NCBI GenBank assembly: GCA_005768755.1
Contig: VAFL01000005.1
Location: forward strand, 62,001-126,000
DNA from: Paracoccus denitrificans
GTDB lineage: Bacteria; Pseudomonadota; Alphaproteobacteria; Rhodobacterales; Rhodobacteraceae
Direction: 5' to 3'
Length of the DNA: 64,000 bases
The position numbers and the translations under genes are program-made. The number at the start of each line of letters is the position of its first letter. Position 1 is the first letter of the stretch. Positions 17,903 through 27,324 of this stretch are shown here, in pieces. The notes under the pieces were generated by a model. The model had not been told where the DNA came from, searched no databases, and saw nothing but the letters and a program-made list of their open reading frames with translations.

Positions 17903-18922
17903 ATGCCTGCGATGACCGAACCTAAGCTGATCTCCGGCAATGCCAACAAGCCTTTGGCGACATCCATCGCCCGGCGCATGTCAATGCATCGCGGCATGAA
18001 CGTGGCGCTTGTTGATGCGCGCGTGGAACGCTTCAACGATCAGGAAATTTTCGTCGAGGTCTTCGACAATGTCCGTGGCGAGGACATGTATATCATCCAG
18101 TCGACCTCGAACCCGGCCAATGACAACCTGATGGAATTGCTGATCATGACCGACGCGCTGAAGCGTTCGTCGGCCAACCGGATCACCGCCGTCATCCCGT
18201 ATTTCGGCTATGCCCGCCAGGATCGCCGCGCCAAGGCCCGCACGCCGATTTCGGCCAAGCTGGTTGCAAACATGCTGACCAAGGCGGGCGTCGACAGGGT
18301 GCTGACCATGGATCTGCACGCCGCGCAGATACAGGGTTTTTTCGATATTCCGGTTGACAACCTTTATGCCGCGCCGGTCTTTGCGCTGGATATCAAGCAT
18401 AACTTCAAGGGCCGGATGGACGATCTGATGGTCGTGTCGCCCGATGTCGGGGGCGTCGCCCGTGCCAGAGAGATCGCCAAGCGCATCGATGCGCCCATGG
18501 CCATCGTCGACAAGCGCCGCGAACAGGCCGGTGAGATCGCCGAGATGACCGTGATCGGCGATGTCGAGGGCAAGAGCTGCATCATCGTCGACGATATCTG
18601 TGATACCGCAGGCACGCTGGTAAAGGCCGCGCAGCTGCTGACCGATCACGGCGCGACCGAGGTCCACGCCTATATCACCCATGGCGTGCTGTCCGGCCCG
18701 GCGGTCGAGCGTGTATCAAACTCTGTCATGAAATCGCTGGTCATCACGGATTCCATCGACCAGCCCGCAGCGGTGAAGAACTGCCCCAGTATCCGCATTG
18801 TGCCGACCGCACCTATCTTCGCGCAGGCGATCATCAATATCTGGAACGGCACCTCGGTCAGTTCGCTGTTCGAACTGGACACGCTGGGGCCGATCTATGA
18901 GGGGCTTTATTCCGACGATTAA
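17903..18922 (+). CDS. prs: Ribose-phosphate pyrophosphokinase (PRPP synthetase)
   Basis: A 339-residue class I PRPP synthetase. Conserved elements are 'SMHRGMNVALVDARVERFNDQE' (cut here as SMHRGMNVALVD), the ribose-5-phosphate and ATP site near YFGYARQDRRAK, and the PRPP loop VDDICDTAGTL near residue 231. It makes PRPP from ribose 5-phosphate and ATP for purine, pyrimidine, histidine and tryptophan synthesis. Length is slightly above the usual 310-320 because of a short N-terminal extension; the second ATG at 17912 is possible. Confidence 0.96.
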   Translation: MPAMTEPKLISGNANKPLATSIARRMSMHRGMNVALVDARVERFNDQEIFVEVFDNVRGEDMYIIQSTSNPANDNLMELLIMTDALKRSSANRITAVIPYFGYARQDRRAKARTPISAKLVANMLTKAGVDRVLTMDLHAAQIQGFFDIPVDNLYAAPVFALDIKHNFKGRMDDLMVVSPDVGGVARAREIAKRIDAPMAIVDKRREQAGEIAEMTVIGDVEGKSCIIVDDICDTAGTLVKAAQLLTDHGATEVHAYITHGVLSGPAVERVSNSVMKSLVITDSIDQPAAVKNCPSIRIVPTAPIFAQAIINIWNGTSVSSLFELDTLGPIYEGLYSDD

Positions 18923-18983
18923 GATCGGCGGACAGTCTGGCGATTTTGCGGACCGGGGCTGAGCGCGGATTAGATCAACGGCA

Positions 18984-19002
18984 GGTTCCGGCGACCGGAA
19001 CC
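18984..19002. terminator. Hairpin between prs and trpB, possible two-way terminator
   Basis: A perfect eight-base stem, GGTTCCGG/CCGGAACC, with a three-base loop between two convergent genes. There is no strong T-tract on either side. Confidence 0.4.
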
Positions 19003-19062
19003 TTCCCGGGTCTGGCCGGCGCGAGCGCCTGACCATGGCTTCCCGAAATCATGTCGGCGGTC

Positions 19063-20268
19063 TCAGGCGCTGTCGCCAAAACCATAGGTTTCCGTCACAT
19101 AGTCGATATCCTTGTCGCCCCGGCCCGACAGGTTGATCAGGATCGACTTGCCCGGATGCTCCGGCGCCTCGCGCAGCGCGAAGGCGACCGCATGGGCGCT
19201 TTCGAGGGCAGGGATAATGCCCTCGCGGCGCGACAGGCGATAGAAGGCATCCAGCGCCTCCTTGTCATCTGCGGCGACGTAATTCGCGCGACCGGTCTTG
19301 TGCAGATAGGCATGTTCGGGTCCGACGCCCGGATAATCCAGACCCGAGGCCACGGTATGAACGGGCGCCGGGTTCCCTTCGGCATCCTTCAGCACCAATG
19401 TCTTGAAGCCGTGAATATCGCCGTCCTCGCCATAGGTGATCGTCGCCGCGTGGTCGCCCAGATTGGAAGAGGTCCCAAGCGGTTCCACCCCGTAAAGCGC
19501 CACGTCGTCGTCGTCGATGAAGCCCGCGAACATGCCCATCGCGTTCGATCCGCCGCCGACGCAGGCCGCGACCATGTCGGGCAGGCGGCCAGTCATTTCG
19601 ACGAACTGCTCGCGTGCCTCGATGCCGACGACATGCTGGAAATCGCGGACCATCATCGGGAAGGGATGGGGGCCGACGACGCTGCCAATGGCGAAAAGCG
19701 CGCTGTCGGCCTGCGCGACATAGGCCTGAAAACAGCTGTCCACGGCCTCTTTCAGGGACCGCCCGCCAAAGCCCACAGGCACCACCTCGGCCCCCAGCAG
19801 TTTCATGCGGGTCACGTTCGGGGCTTCCTTGGCGATGTCGATCTCGCCCATGTGAATCTCACATTCCAGACCGAAATAGGCGGCCGCCGTCGCCAGCGCC
19901 ACACCATGCTGGCCGGCGCCGGTTTCGGCCATGACCTTGGTCTTGCCCATATGCTTGGCCAGCAGAACCTCGGCCATGCAATGGTTCAGCTTGTGGGCGC
20001 CGGTATGGTTCAGATCCTCACGCTTGGCATAGATCTGCGCGCCGCCGCAATCAGCCGACAGATTGCCCAGATAACTGATCGGCGTCGGTCGGCCCTGAAA
20101 ATGCTTGCGGATGAAGCGCAGTTCGTTGATGAAATCGGCCGAGCGCGACAGCCGCAGATACGCGTCCTCGATGGACTTGAACTGTTCGACCAGAACCGGG
20201 GGCAGATCGGCCCCGCCATAAGGCCCGAAGAAGCCCTTCGCATCGGGATGCGATTTCAGATAACCCAT
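19063..20268 (-). CDS. trpB: Tryptophan synthase beta chain (stand-alone TrpB)
   Basis: A 401-residue PLP enzyme. HTGAHKLN gives the cofactor lysine at 93, AETGAGQHG the catalytic glutamate at 115, VGGGSNAMG the phosphate loop, and SGRGDKD the C-terminal motif, so catalytic residues look intact. The N terminus (GFFGPYGGADLPPVL) differs from the RFG-FGG-ETLMP form of the usual proteobacterial TrpB, and no trpA is next to it. It may therefore be a second, stand-alone TrpB rather than the one paired with TrpA. It is convergent with prs. Confidence 0.85.
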   Translation of the reverse strand: MGYLKSHPDAKGFFGPYGGADLPPVLVEQFKSIEDAYLRLSRSADFINELRFIRKHFQGRPTPISYLGNLSADCGGAQIYAKREDLNHTGAHKLNHCMAEVLLAKHMGKTKVMAETGAGQHGVALATAAAYFGLECEIHMGEIDIAKEAPNVTRMKLLGAEVVPVGFGGRSLKEAVDSCFQAYVAQADSALFAIGSVVGPHPFPMMVRDFQHVVGIEAREQFVEMTGRLPDMVAACVGGGSNAMGMFAGFIDDDDVALYGVEPLGTSSNLGDHAATITYGEDGDIHGFKTLVLKDAEGNPAPVHTVASGLDYPGVGPEHAYLHKTGRANYVAADDKEALDAFYRLSRREGIIPALESAHAVAFALREAPEHPGKSILINLSGRGDKDIDYVTETYGFGDSA

Positions 20269-20301
20269 GTCTTTTCCCTGTTGGTTGGTTCCGTCCTGAA
20301 T

Positions 20302-20817
20302 TCAGCGCCCATCAAGGCGAACGAAATCCATTACGCTGCCCTCTCCGGGGCGAATATCGGACCAGTCGTCGATCTGGAAATCGACCACCAGCGTGGCCGC
20401 CGTCGGATAGCGGCGAAAATCGGGGTCAAGCGGTGGTCGCGCAGGAAGCATCGCCGCAAATTCGGCGATGCCGGGATTGTGGCCGATCATCATCACCGTT
20501 GGCGCGCTTGCCGTTTTCAGCACGTCCAGAAGGACGGTGGGGCTCGCATGGAAAAGCCTGTCGTCAAACCTCATCGTTGGCCGCACTTCCAATGGCGCAC
20601 CGGCGATCCTTTCCCATGTCTCGCGGGTTCGCGCCGCGGGCGAACAGATGACTTCTTCGGGCTCATAACCGCGCGATGCCATGAAGTCGCCAAGCTCGCG
20701 CGCTGCGCGACGCCCGCGATCGTTCAGGGGGCGGTCAAAGTCTTCCAGGGAAGGATCGTCCCAGGCCGATTTCGCGTGACGGGTCAGAATCAGGCGGCGG
20801 TAACCGGAAGGTGTCAT
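20302..20817 (-). CDS. SixA-type histidine phosphatase
   Basis: A 171-residue member of the histidine phosphatase superfamily. LILTRHAKSAW near residue 8 is the RHG-like catalytic motif, SPAARTRETW supplies the second phosphate-binding arginine, and MMIGHNPGI near 105 the second catalytic histidine. SixA dephosphorylates phosphohistidine proteins; the substrate here is unknown. The ATG at 20817 starts the conserved sequence. It lies 33 bases upstream of trpB on the same strand and could be cotranscribed. Confidence 0.83.
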   Translation of the reverse strand: MTPSGYRRLILTRHAKSAWDDPSLEDFDRPLNDRGRRAARELGDFMASRGYEPEEVICSPAARTRETWERIAGAPLEVRPTMRFDDRLFHASPTVLLDVLKTASAPTVMMIGHNPGIAEFAAMLPARPPLDPDFRRYPTAATLVVDFQIDDWSDIRPGEGSVMDFVRLDGR

Positions 20818-20948
20818 GTGAAATGGCCTCTCATGCCGGGCAATGTGATCGGAGCCTGCCATAGCTTACCGCACCGGGCAAGCACCTGCGACGCGCAGAG
20901 CGACACGGAATTGTCACGCGCATTCAAGACCATGAATTGCGCCCTGTG

Positions 20949-21863
20949 TTAAAGGCCGCTGTCGCCCTGGCGCAATCCGCGAGGCTTCACGCGCGGCTCG
21001 GTCGACCGGATCAGGCTGCCAGCACCGTGTTCGGTGAACAGTTCCAGCAGTGCCGCATTGGGAACACGGCCATCCAGGATGACCACGGCACGGACACCGT
21101 CGTCCAGTGCCATCAATGCTGTTTCGGTCTTCGGGATCATCCCGCCGGCGATGGTGCCATCCTCGATCATCTGGCGCACCTGCTGTGGGGTCATCGCGGT
21201 CAGCACCTCGCCCGAGCCATCCTTGACGCCTGAAACATCGGTCAGCAAAAGCAACCGATCCGCCTTAAGCGCGCCCGCAATGGCACCGGCCGCAGTGTCG
21301 CCGTTGACGTTAAACGTTTCGTTATCGGCCATTCCGGTCGCCACCGGCGCGATGACCGGGATAAGTCCTGCAAGATACAGGTCGCGGATGATCTGGACAT
21401 TCATCTCGACCGGCTTTCCGACGAAACCAAGTTCAGGATCGTCCGCCTCGCAGACCATCATATCGTCATCCTTGCCGGATATGCCGATCGCGCGGCCACC
21501 GGCATCGTTGATCGCCTGAACGATGCGCTTGTTGACGAGGCCCGACAAGACCATCTCGACCACTTCGACGGTTTCCTTCGTGGTCACACGCTTTCCGCGA
21601 ACGAAGCGGCTTTCGATGCCCAGCTTGCCCAGCAGGTCGTTGATCATCGGGCCGCCGCCATGGACGACGACCGGGTGAATGCCAACCTGTTTCATCAATA
21701 CGATGTCGGACGCGAATTTTGCCATCTCGGCATCGTCGCCCATGGCATTGCCGCCGAACTTGACCACGACGACGGCGCCGGAATAGCGCTGCATGTAAGG
21801 AAGTGCTTCGGCGAGAGTAGCGGCGGCGGCGGCGAAATCTCGGGTCATGTCCTGCTGTCTCAT
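20949..21863 (-). CDS. argB: Acetylglutamate kinase
   Basis: A 304-residue amino acid kinase. Signature elements are VVVKFGGNAMG near residue 32, VVHGGGPMIND near 63, and NVNGDTAAGAIA near 190. It phosphorylates N-acetylglutamate in arginine synthesis. The N-terminal helix (MTRDFAAAAATLAEALPYM) is the type found in arginine-sensitive hexameric enzymes, so feedback inhibition is likely. The ATG at 21863 is preferred over upstream starts, which are not conserved. The 223 bases before it show no gene. Confidence 0.95.
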   Translation of the reverse strand: MRQQDMTRDFAAAAATLAEALPYMQRYSGAVVVVKFGGNAMGDDAEMAKFASDIVLMKQVGIHPVVVHGGGPMINDLLGKLGIESRFVRGKRVTTKETVEVVEMVLSGLVNKRIVQAINDAGGRAIGISGKDDDMMVCEADDPELGFVGKPVEMNVQIIRDLYLAGLIPVIAPVATGMADNETFNVNGDTAAGAIAGALKADRLLLLTDVSGVKDGSGEVLTAMTPQQVRQMIEDGTIAGGMIPKTETALMALDDGVRAVVILDGRVPNAALLELFTEHGAGSLIRSTEPRVKPRGLRQGDSGL

Positions 21864-22086
21864 GGGGATCCCTGATGTATTGGGCCAAAGGTTAGGGGCA
21901 GTGCCGCGCGAGGTCCAGAGACGAGTGGCGCGCCGAACGACCGGTTCGCTGCAACCGCAGCCAGTTGACACTTTCGCCGTGCCGCGAGTTCAGCCGGTGC
22001 AACATTGGCTTTGGGGGCGATGATTTGCCAGGCAGCCCGGTAATGCACCCCCGCGTTCTCTCACGCGATAAGCGGGACCTGCCGGA

Positions 22087-22737
22087 TCAGTCCAGTCCGG
22101 CGATGATGGCACGCAACGTGGCGATGCCGTGGGCCTTTTCGGACGAGGTGACGACCAGTTCCGGATAGGCGGCAGGGTGCTTTTGCAACTCGTCCTCGAC
22201 CTGGGCAATGACCGGCTTGATGGCGTTGGGCCCCAGTTTGTCGGCCTTGGTCAGAACCACCTGAAACGGCACGGCGGAACGGTCGAGCAGTTTCATGATC
22301 TCGTGATCCACAGGCTTGATGCCGTGACGCGCGTCGATCAGGCAGAAGGCGCGCCGAAGGGTAGGGCGACCCGCCAGATAGTTCTTCAGAAGTGCCTGCC
22401 ATTTGGCCACCACCGCGACCGGCGCCTTGGCGAAGCCGTAGCCCGGCAGATCGACCAGATAGCTTTTGTCGCCAAGCGCGAAATAGTTGATCTCTTGTGT
22501 GCGGCCCGGCGTGTTGGATGCGCGCGCAAGCGATTTGCGACCGGTCAGTGCGTTGATGAGGCTCGATTTACCGACATTCGAGCGGCCGGCAAAACAGACC
22601 TCGGGCCGGTCGGCGGGGGGCAGACCGTCCATCGCGACCACGCCTTTGACGAAATCGACCGGTCCCGCGAACAACTGGCGCGCAGCCTCGGCAGTGGCGT
22701 TGTCGGGTTCGGGCGCAAGGGGGAAGGCGACCTTCAT
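22087..22737 (-). CDS. engB: Ribosome biogenesis GTPase YihA/EngB
   Basis: A 216-residue TRAFAC GTPase. G1 is AGRSNVGKSSL near residue 50, the G2/switch region TPGRTQEIN, G3 VDLPGYGFA and G4 VLTKADKLG. It assists assembly of the large ribosomal subunit. The ATG overlaps the stop of the MOSC gene by four bases, so the yidC-MOSC-engB genes are coupled. Confidence 0.93.
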   Translation of the reverse strand: MKVAFPLAPEPDNATAEAARQLFAGPVDFVKGVVAMDGLPPADRPEVCFAGRSNVGKSSLINALTGRKSLARASNTPGRTQEINYFALGDKSYLVDLPGYGFAKAPVAVVAKWQALLKNYLAGRPTLRRAFCLIDARHGIKPVDHEIMKLLDRSAVPFQVVLTKADKLGPNAIKPVIAQVEDELQKHPAAYPELVVTSSEKAHGIATLRAIIAGLD

Positions 22738-23516
22738 GCGGACGCATCCGGCGCAGGGGAAAGGGTCACTTCATCCATTTCGGCGATTTCACCACCTTCC
22801 AGGACTTCGGCGTAAATGCCGAATGTGCTGTGCCCACGATATTCCGTCAGTGTCTGGATCATGTCGAAATCCGGGGTGCCCGTCTGGGTGTCGACCGAGG
22901 TGGCAGAGCATCGACCGATCGGCTTACGGCCGATCAGGCGAACGGCCCCGATCGTAAATTCACGGTCGATCCAATCCATCTCGGAAAATGGCTCTGCCCC
23001 CTCGATCCACAGGTTTCCGCGCCAGCGCTCTACGCCGATCCTCTGCCCGACATGCGCTTCCAGCGCGGCCAGGCTGTCAAGCGAATTGATCGAAACGAAC
23101 GGTTTGCGCGTATCCGTCAGCGGCTCGGTCGAGCGGACAAGCTGCGACGGGGGTGGCTTGTCCTGCGGCCAGAGCGGACGCAACCATTCGATCAGATTGG
23201 CACAATCCGGTTCGTGCCCGGGACCCACGCTGATGCTGCCGTGTTCAGGATGGCTGAACACAAGCGTTTCGCCGTCCAACCCGCCGCTGATTGCCTGCAG
23301 TTCCGGGCCGGCGGCGCCACGCAGAAACGCGGCCTTGGGCAGCCAGCCGTCCAGCGTGTCCCCGTCGGTCACGCGGTCGGCCGCGCCTTCGTGCAGGACC
23401 GCCCAATGACGGTCGAATGGCAACTTGCCGCCCTTATCGAGACGGGCGCGAGTGATCCTCTCGCGCCCGATGGATTTGACAGGGTAGCGCCAGATCTGGG
23501 CCAGCCGTGTCATCAC
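22734..23516 (-). CDS. MOSC domain protein (YcbX-like)
   Basis: A 260-residue protein with an N-terminal MOSC_N barrel (IWRYPVKSIGRE near residue 9) and a C-terminal MOSC domain. GRCSATSVDTQTG near 205 carries the conserved cysteine that binds molybdenum cofactor in YcbX and mARC proteins. Relatives reduce N-hydroxylated compounds. It overlaps yidC and engB by four bases each. No ferredoxin domain is fused. Confidence 0.82.
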   Translation of the reverse strand: MMTRLAQIWRYPVKSIGRERITRARLDKGGKLPFDRHWAVLHEGAADRVTDGDTLDGWLPKAAFLRGAAGPELQAISGGLDGETLVFSHPEHGSISVGPGHEPDCANLIEWLRPLWPQDKPPPSQLVRSTEPLTDTRKPFVSINSLDSLAALEAHVGQRIGVERWRGNLWIEGAEPFSEMDWIDREFTIGAVRLIGRKPIGRCSATSVDTQTGTPDFDMIQTLTEYRGHSTFGIYAEVLEGGEIAEMDEVTLSPAPDASA

Positions 23517-25387
23517 TTGCTTTTCTTCCGCCGCACACTGTCACGGATATTCCCGAACAGGCTGGGCGGATGCCCATGCATCGACATGATCGCATATTGC
23601 TGGCCGATGGTGATGACGTTGTTGGTGATCCAGTAAAGCACCAGACCCGAGGCAAAGCCGCCCAACATGAACATGAACACCCAGGGCATCCAGGCGAAGA
23701 TCATCTTCTGGGTCGGATCGGTGGGGGCCGGGTTCAACTTCTGCTGCAGCCACATCGAGATGCCGAGGATGATCGCCATGATCGACAGCGATACGATGCC
23801 AAGCATGCTGTCACGCGCGGGCGCAGCATAGGGCAACAGGCCGAACAGGTTCAGAATCGACGACGGATCCGGCGCCGACAGGTCGCGTATCCAGCCGATC
23901 CAGGGCGCCTGACGTAGTTCCAGCGTGACGAAAATGACCTTGTAGAGACTGAAGAAGATCGGGATCTGGATCAGGATCGGCAGGCAGCCAGCCGCAGGGT
24001 TCACCTTCTCGCGCTTGTACAGCGCCATCACTTCCTGCTGATACTTGGCGCGATCATCGCCGGTGCGTTCTTTGATCGCCTCCATTTGCGGCTGCAACTC
24101 GCGCATCCGCGCCATCGAGATATAGGATTTGCGCGCAAGCGGGAATACCAGCAGCTTGAGGATGAAGGTCAGCGCGATGATCGACCAGCCCATATTGCCG
24201 ATGAAGCTGTGCAGCCAGTGCAGCAGGCGGAAGATCGGTTTGGTCAGGAAATAGAACCAACCCCAGTCGATCGAATCCACGAAACGCTGAATGCCGGGGG
24301 ATTCTTCATACCCGCGGATGGTTTCCCATTCTTTTGCGCCTGCAAACAGATAGGATTCGCTGGACGCGCTTTGCCCCGGTGCGACCGTGACGGTCGGAAA
24401 GCGGGTCTCTGCCTGATAGATGTCTGCGCCATCGGTATATTTGACGACCGCCCGGAACGGCTGACCCGCGGCCGGGGCCAGCGTGGTCATCCAGTATTTG
24501 TCCGTGAATCCAACCCAGCCGTTTTCGGCCACTTCGGTAATGTCCGCGCGACCGTCGCCTGCGACAGGATCGAGGTCGACGATGTTCTTGTACTTGGTTT
24601 CTTCCAGCTCGCCATCGGCCATTGCGATCGCGCCTTCGTGCAGAACGAAGAAGTTTTGCGTGTCCGGCTGGCCGTGGCGGGCGATGATGCCGTATGGCGC
24701 GGCCGCGAAGGGCGTTTCTGCCGTGTTTTCGACCGACTGGGTGACGGTGAACAGGTATTTGTCGTCCAGGGCGAAGGTGCGTCGGAAAATCTGGCCCTGA
24801 CCGTTGTCCCAGACCAGTGTGACCGGGGTGTCGGGGGTCAGTGTATCGCCTTCTTCCACGCTCCAGATGGTCGATGCGTTTGGAACGGCAGCGGCGTCAG
24901 TGCCTGCGCCCGGGCTCCAGCCATAGACGGCATAATAGGGCTTTTCGATGACGGTCGTCGGATCGCCGCCGGGCGCAACGGGGCTGCCTTCGGCAACGAC
25001 CGTACGGTGAGAGTCGTCGGTCGGCGTCAACAGGCGCACGAAAGGCGAATCTTCGGCCAATGTCTCGCGGTAGCCGGTCAGCAGCAGATCGTCGATGCGT
25101 CCGCCGGCCAGGGAGATCGAGCCTTCCAGCGCCGGGCTTTCCACGGCCACGCGTGCAGCCGTCGCGGATGGGTCCTGCGAGCCTGGGGGCGTGACATCGG
25201 CACCCGCGGGTGCGGCGCCGGGGGCGGGCGTGGCGACGCCGCCTGCGGTGTCAGTCTGGTTCTGGGCCGCAACTTCAGCCTCCGGGGCGGGTGGCGGCGG
25301 TTCGGGCGCGAAGAAGGTGAACCAGCCCAACACCACCAGCATGGACAGGACCATCGCCAGGATCAGATTGCGGTTGTTGTCTTCCAT
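23513..25387 (-). CDS. yidC: Membrane protein insertase YidC
   Basis: A 624-residue protein, full length for a proteobacterial YidC. A signal-anchor helix (residues 6-24) is followed by an Ala/Pro-rich linker, the large periplasmic P1 domain (about 60-360), and five C-terminal hydrophobic segments from about residue 378, including 'NPAAGCLPILIQIPIFFSLY'. It inserts and folds inner-membrane proteins, with or without SecYEG. It is separated from rnpA, yidD and rpmH by ttcA and an EAL-like gene. Confidence 0.96.
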   Translation of the reverse strand: MEDNNRNLILAMVLSMLVVLGWFTFFAPEPPPPAPEAEVAAQNQTDTAGGVATPAPGAAPAGADVTPPGSQDPSATAARVAVESPALEGSISLAGGRIDDLLLTGYRETLAEDSPFVRLLTPTDDSHRTVVAEGSPVAPGGDPTTVIEKPYYAVYGWSPGAGTDAAAVPNASTIWSVEEGDTLTPDTPVTLVWDNGQGQIFRRTFALDDKYLFTVTQSVENTAETPFAAAPYGIIARHGQPDTQNFFVLHEGAIAMADGELEETKYKNIVDLDPVAGDGRADITEVAENGWVGFTDKYWMTTLAPAAGQPFRAVVKYTDGADIYQAETRFPTVTVAPGQSASSESYLFAGAKEWETIRGYEESPGIQRFVDSIDWGWFYFLTKPIFRLLHWLHSFIGNMGWSIIALTFILKLLVFPLARKSYISMARMRELQPQMEAIKERTGDDRAKYQQEVMALYKREKVNPAAGCLPILIQIPIFFSLYKVIFVTLELRQAPWIGWIRDLSAPDPSSILNLFGLLPYAAPARDSMLGIVSLSIMAIILGISMWLQQKLNPAPTDPTQKMIFAWMPWVFMFMLGGFASGLVLYWITNNVITIGQQYAIMSMHGHPPSLFGNIRDSVRRKKSK

Positions 25388-25534
25388 GCCGTCATTTGCC
25401 CCTTATTGTCAGTGCTGCGTTCAACAGAAGGGGCGGGCAAAGGTCAAGGCAATTCCACGAATATGGCACAGCAGCGTGCAGCCACGGGCCAAAAACTGCC
25501 TTGACGGGGTGGTACTATCAAGCCGCCCCCACCG

Positions 25535-26347
25535 TCACGCAGCCGGCCAACGTTGCAGACTGGTCGTGATCGCGGGAAGCCGGGTATGGGTGATGAACTG
25601 CGCACAGGCATTTGCGTCCAGCAAAGGCGCGACCGGATCGCCCTGCGCGACACCAAAGCCGAATTGCGCCAGATGGTCGAATTGCTCGCGCGACTGCACG
25701 TCTTCGACAAGCGTGACCAGCCCATGACGCTCGGCCAGGGCCAACAAGGACAGGACGTGCGGGCCAACGCCGGGCGCATCTGACGCGCTTGACAAAAGGG
25801 CTGCCGAGACACGCATCCGCGCCCGTTTCGGTTTGAGGTCGCGAATGACCGCCATGCCCATCCGGTCGAGGCAATCGAGTTCGATCCCGCAGCCCTGCCG
25901 GGACAGATGCGCAAGTCCTTCAAGCGGTCGGCTGTAAGTGCCCGCGCAGGGCGCAGTGAAGATCACCTCTTCCGGCGGGCAGTTCTGCCGGTCGATTTCC
26001 CAGATCAGCGGCTGTGCGAGGCTGGCCGATTCAGCGATCAGTTGCGGCAACTCTATGCTCAGCGGTGGCGGGTTGACGCCGTCAGCAATCCAGTCGCGCC
26101 TTTGCGTCAGCGCGGCGCGCAGGACAGCGTCTGCATCGCCCTCCATTGCACGCGGTGGAATGACCAGAATGGATGACAGTATTCTGTTTTCAAAGCAGAT
26201 TTGCGGCCGAAACTTCAGCTTGTAAAGTGCTGAGACCGCGACAGGACGAACGCCCGCGCAGCTTTCGGCCGCGGAAGTTTGGGCGGGCGGTTCCGTCCCG
26301 TGGCGACGCCCGGCGACAATTCGATGAAACAGTTTCCGCAGTCCCAT
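25535..26347 (-). CDS. Degenerate EAL-domain protein
   Basis: A 270-residue protein aligning by eye with EAL phosphodiesterase domains from about residue 48 to 265: IVIP-like 'SSILVIPPRAMEGD', IELPQLIAES for the ELTE region, IELDCLDRMGMAVIRDLKP for the DDFGTG region, and LVEDVQSREQFDHLAQFGF for the VAEGVE region, then QGDPVAPLL. The EAL triad is absent and the DDFG metal site reads LDCLDR, so it should not hydrolyse c-di-GMP. It may bind c-di-GMP or a protein partner. The first 45 residues are basic and of unknown role. Confidence 0.65.
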   Translation of the reverse strand: MGLRKLFHRIVAGRRHGTEPPAQTSAAESCAGVRPVAVSALYKLKFRPQICFENRILSSILVIPPRAMEGDADAVLRAALTQRRDWIADGVNPPPLSIELPQLIAESASLAQPLIWEIDRQNCPPEEVIFTAPCAGTYSRPLEGLAHLSRQGCGIELDCLDRMGMAVIRDLKPKRARMRVSAALLSSASDAPGVGPHVLSLLALAERHGLVTLVEDVQSREQFDHLAQFGFGVAQGDPVAPLLDANACAQFITHTRLPAITTSLQRWPAA

Positions 26348-26407
26348 TCAGGCCCCGATTCGATGCGATCTTTTTCGATCTATACGCCTGAACAGGTTCC
26401 TGTTCCG

Positions 26408-27313
26408 TTAATGTTCCCGAAGCTGCGGGACGTCATCGCCGGAAAAATCGCTTTCGACTGGCCAAAGGTTCATGAAGTCGAACAGTTTCGGATCCAGAAG
26501 ATGCGAGGGCCGCGTATTCATCAGCGCGCGGAACATGACCTGACGCCGACCGGGGCTGCGCGCCTCCCATTCGTCCAGCAGTCGCTTGACCTGCGCCCGC
26601 TGCAATCCTTCCTGAGAGCCGCAAAGATCGCAGGGGATGATCGGATAGTTCATGTCGCGGGCAAATTTCTCGCAATCGGCTTCGGCGATATAGGCCAGCG
26701 GACGCAGGACAAGAAGATCGCCTTCTTCATTCAGCAGCTTGGGCGGCATTGTTGCCAGCCTGCCGCCATGAAACAGGTTCATGAAGAAGGTTTCCAGCAT
26801 GTCGTCGCGGTGATGACCCAGCACGACGGCCGAGCAGCCTTCCTCGCGCGCAATGCGGTAAAGATTGCCCCGGCGCAGGCGCGAACACAGGCTGCACATC
26901 GTCCCGCCGGGTTTGATCTTGTCGGTGACGATGGAATAGGTGTCCTGGTATTCGATCCGGTGCGTGACCTCCCGGTCGGTCAGGAATTCAGGCAGGACGG
27001 TCGCCGGGAAACCCGGCTGACCCTGATCAAGATTGCAGGCAAGCAGATCAACCGGCAGCAATCCCCGCCATTTCAATTCGTGCAGGATCGCCAGCAGAGT
27101 ATAGCTGTCCTTGCCCCCTGACAGGCAGACAAGCCAACGATCGCCGGGGCGGATCATGCCGAAATCGTCGATGGCGGCGCGGGTGTCGCGCACCAGACGC
27201 TTGCGCAGCTTGCGAAATGCGGTGGTCGAAGGCGCACCGCGAAACAGCGCATGGATTTCATCCGCAGCGTCATGGTCGTGATCGTCCAACCTGGTCAGTT
27301 CGTTCATGGCCAT
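26408..27313 (-). CDS. ttcA: tRNA 2-thiocytidine synthetase TtcA
   Basis: A 301-residue ATP-pyrophosphatase. The PP-loop LSGGKDSYT is near residue 65, CSLCSRLRRG near 142 and DLCGSQ near 232 give the cysteines that hold the 4Fe-4S cluster and accept sulfur. It thiolates C32 in tRNAs. The N-terminal 20 residues are acidic and probably disordered. The weakly placed start (ATG at 27313 or 27307) has no clear ribosome-binding site. It follows yidD after 11 bases. Confidence 0.93.
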   Translation of the reverse strand: MAMNELTRLDDHDHDAADEIHALFRGAPSTTAFRKLRKRLVRDTRAAIDDFGMIRPGDRWLVCLSGGKDSYTLLAILHELKWRGLLPVDLLACNLDQGQPGFPATVLPEFLTDREVTHRIEYQDTYSIVTDKIKPGGTMCSLCSRLRRGNLYRIAREEGCSAVVLGHHRDDMLETFFMNLFHGGRLATMPPKLLNEEGDLLVLRPLAYIAEADCEKFARDMNYPIIPCDLCGSQEGLQRAQVKRLLDEWEARSPGRRQVMFRALMNTRPSHLLDPKLFDFMNLWPVESDFSGDDVPQLREH

Positions 27314-27324
27314 TTTCCGTTTTC

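Noticed and set aside
19051..20952. Long plus-strand frame opposite trpB and sixA
   Set aside because: It spans two well-supported genes on the other strand and shows no recognisable domain.
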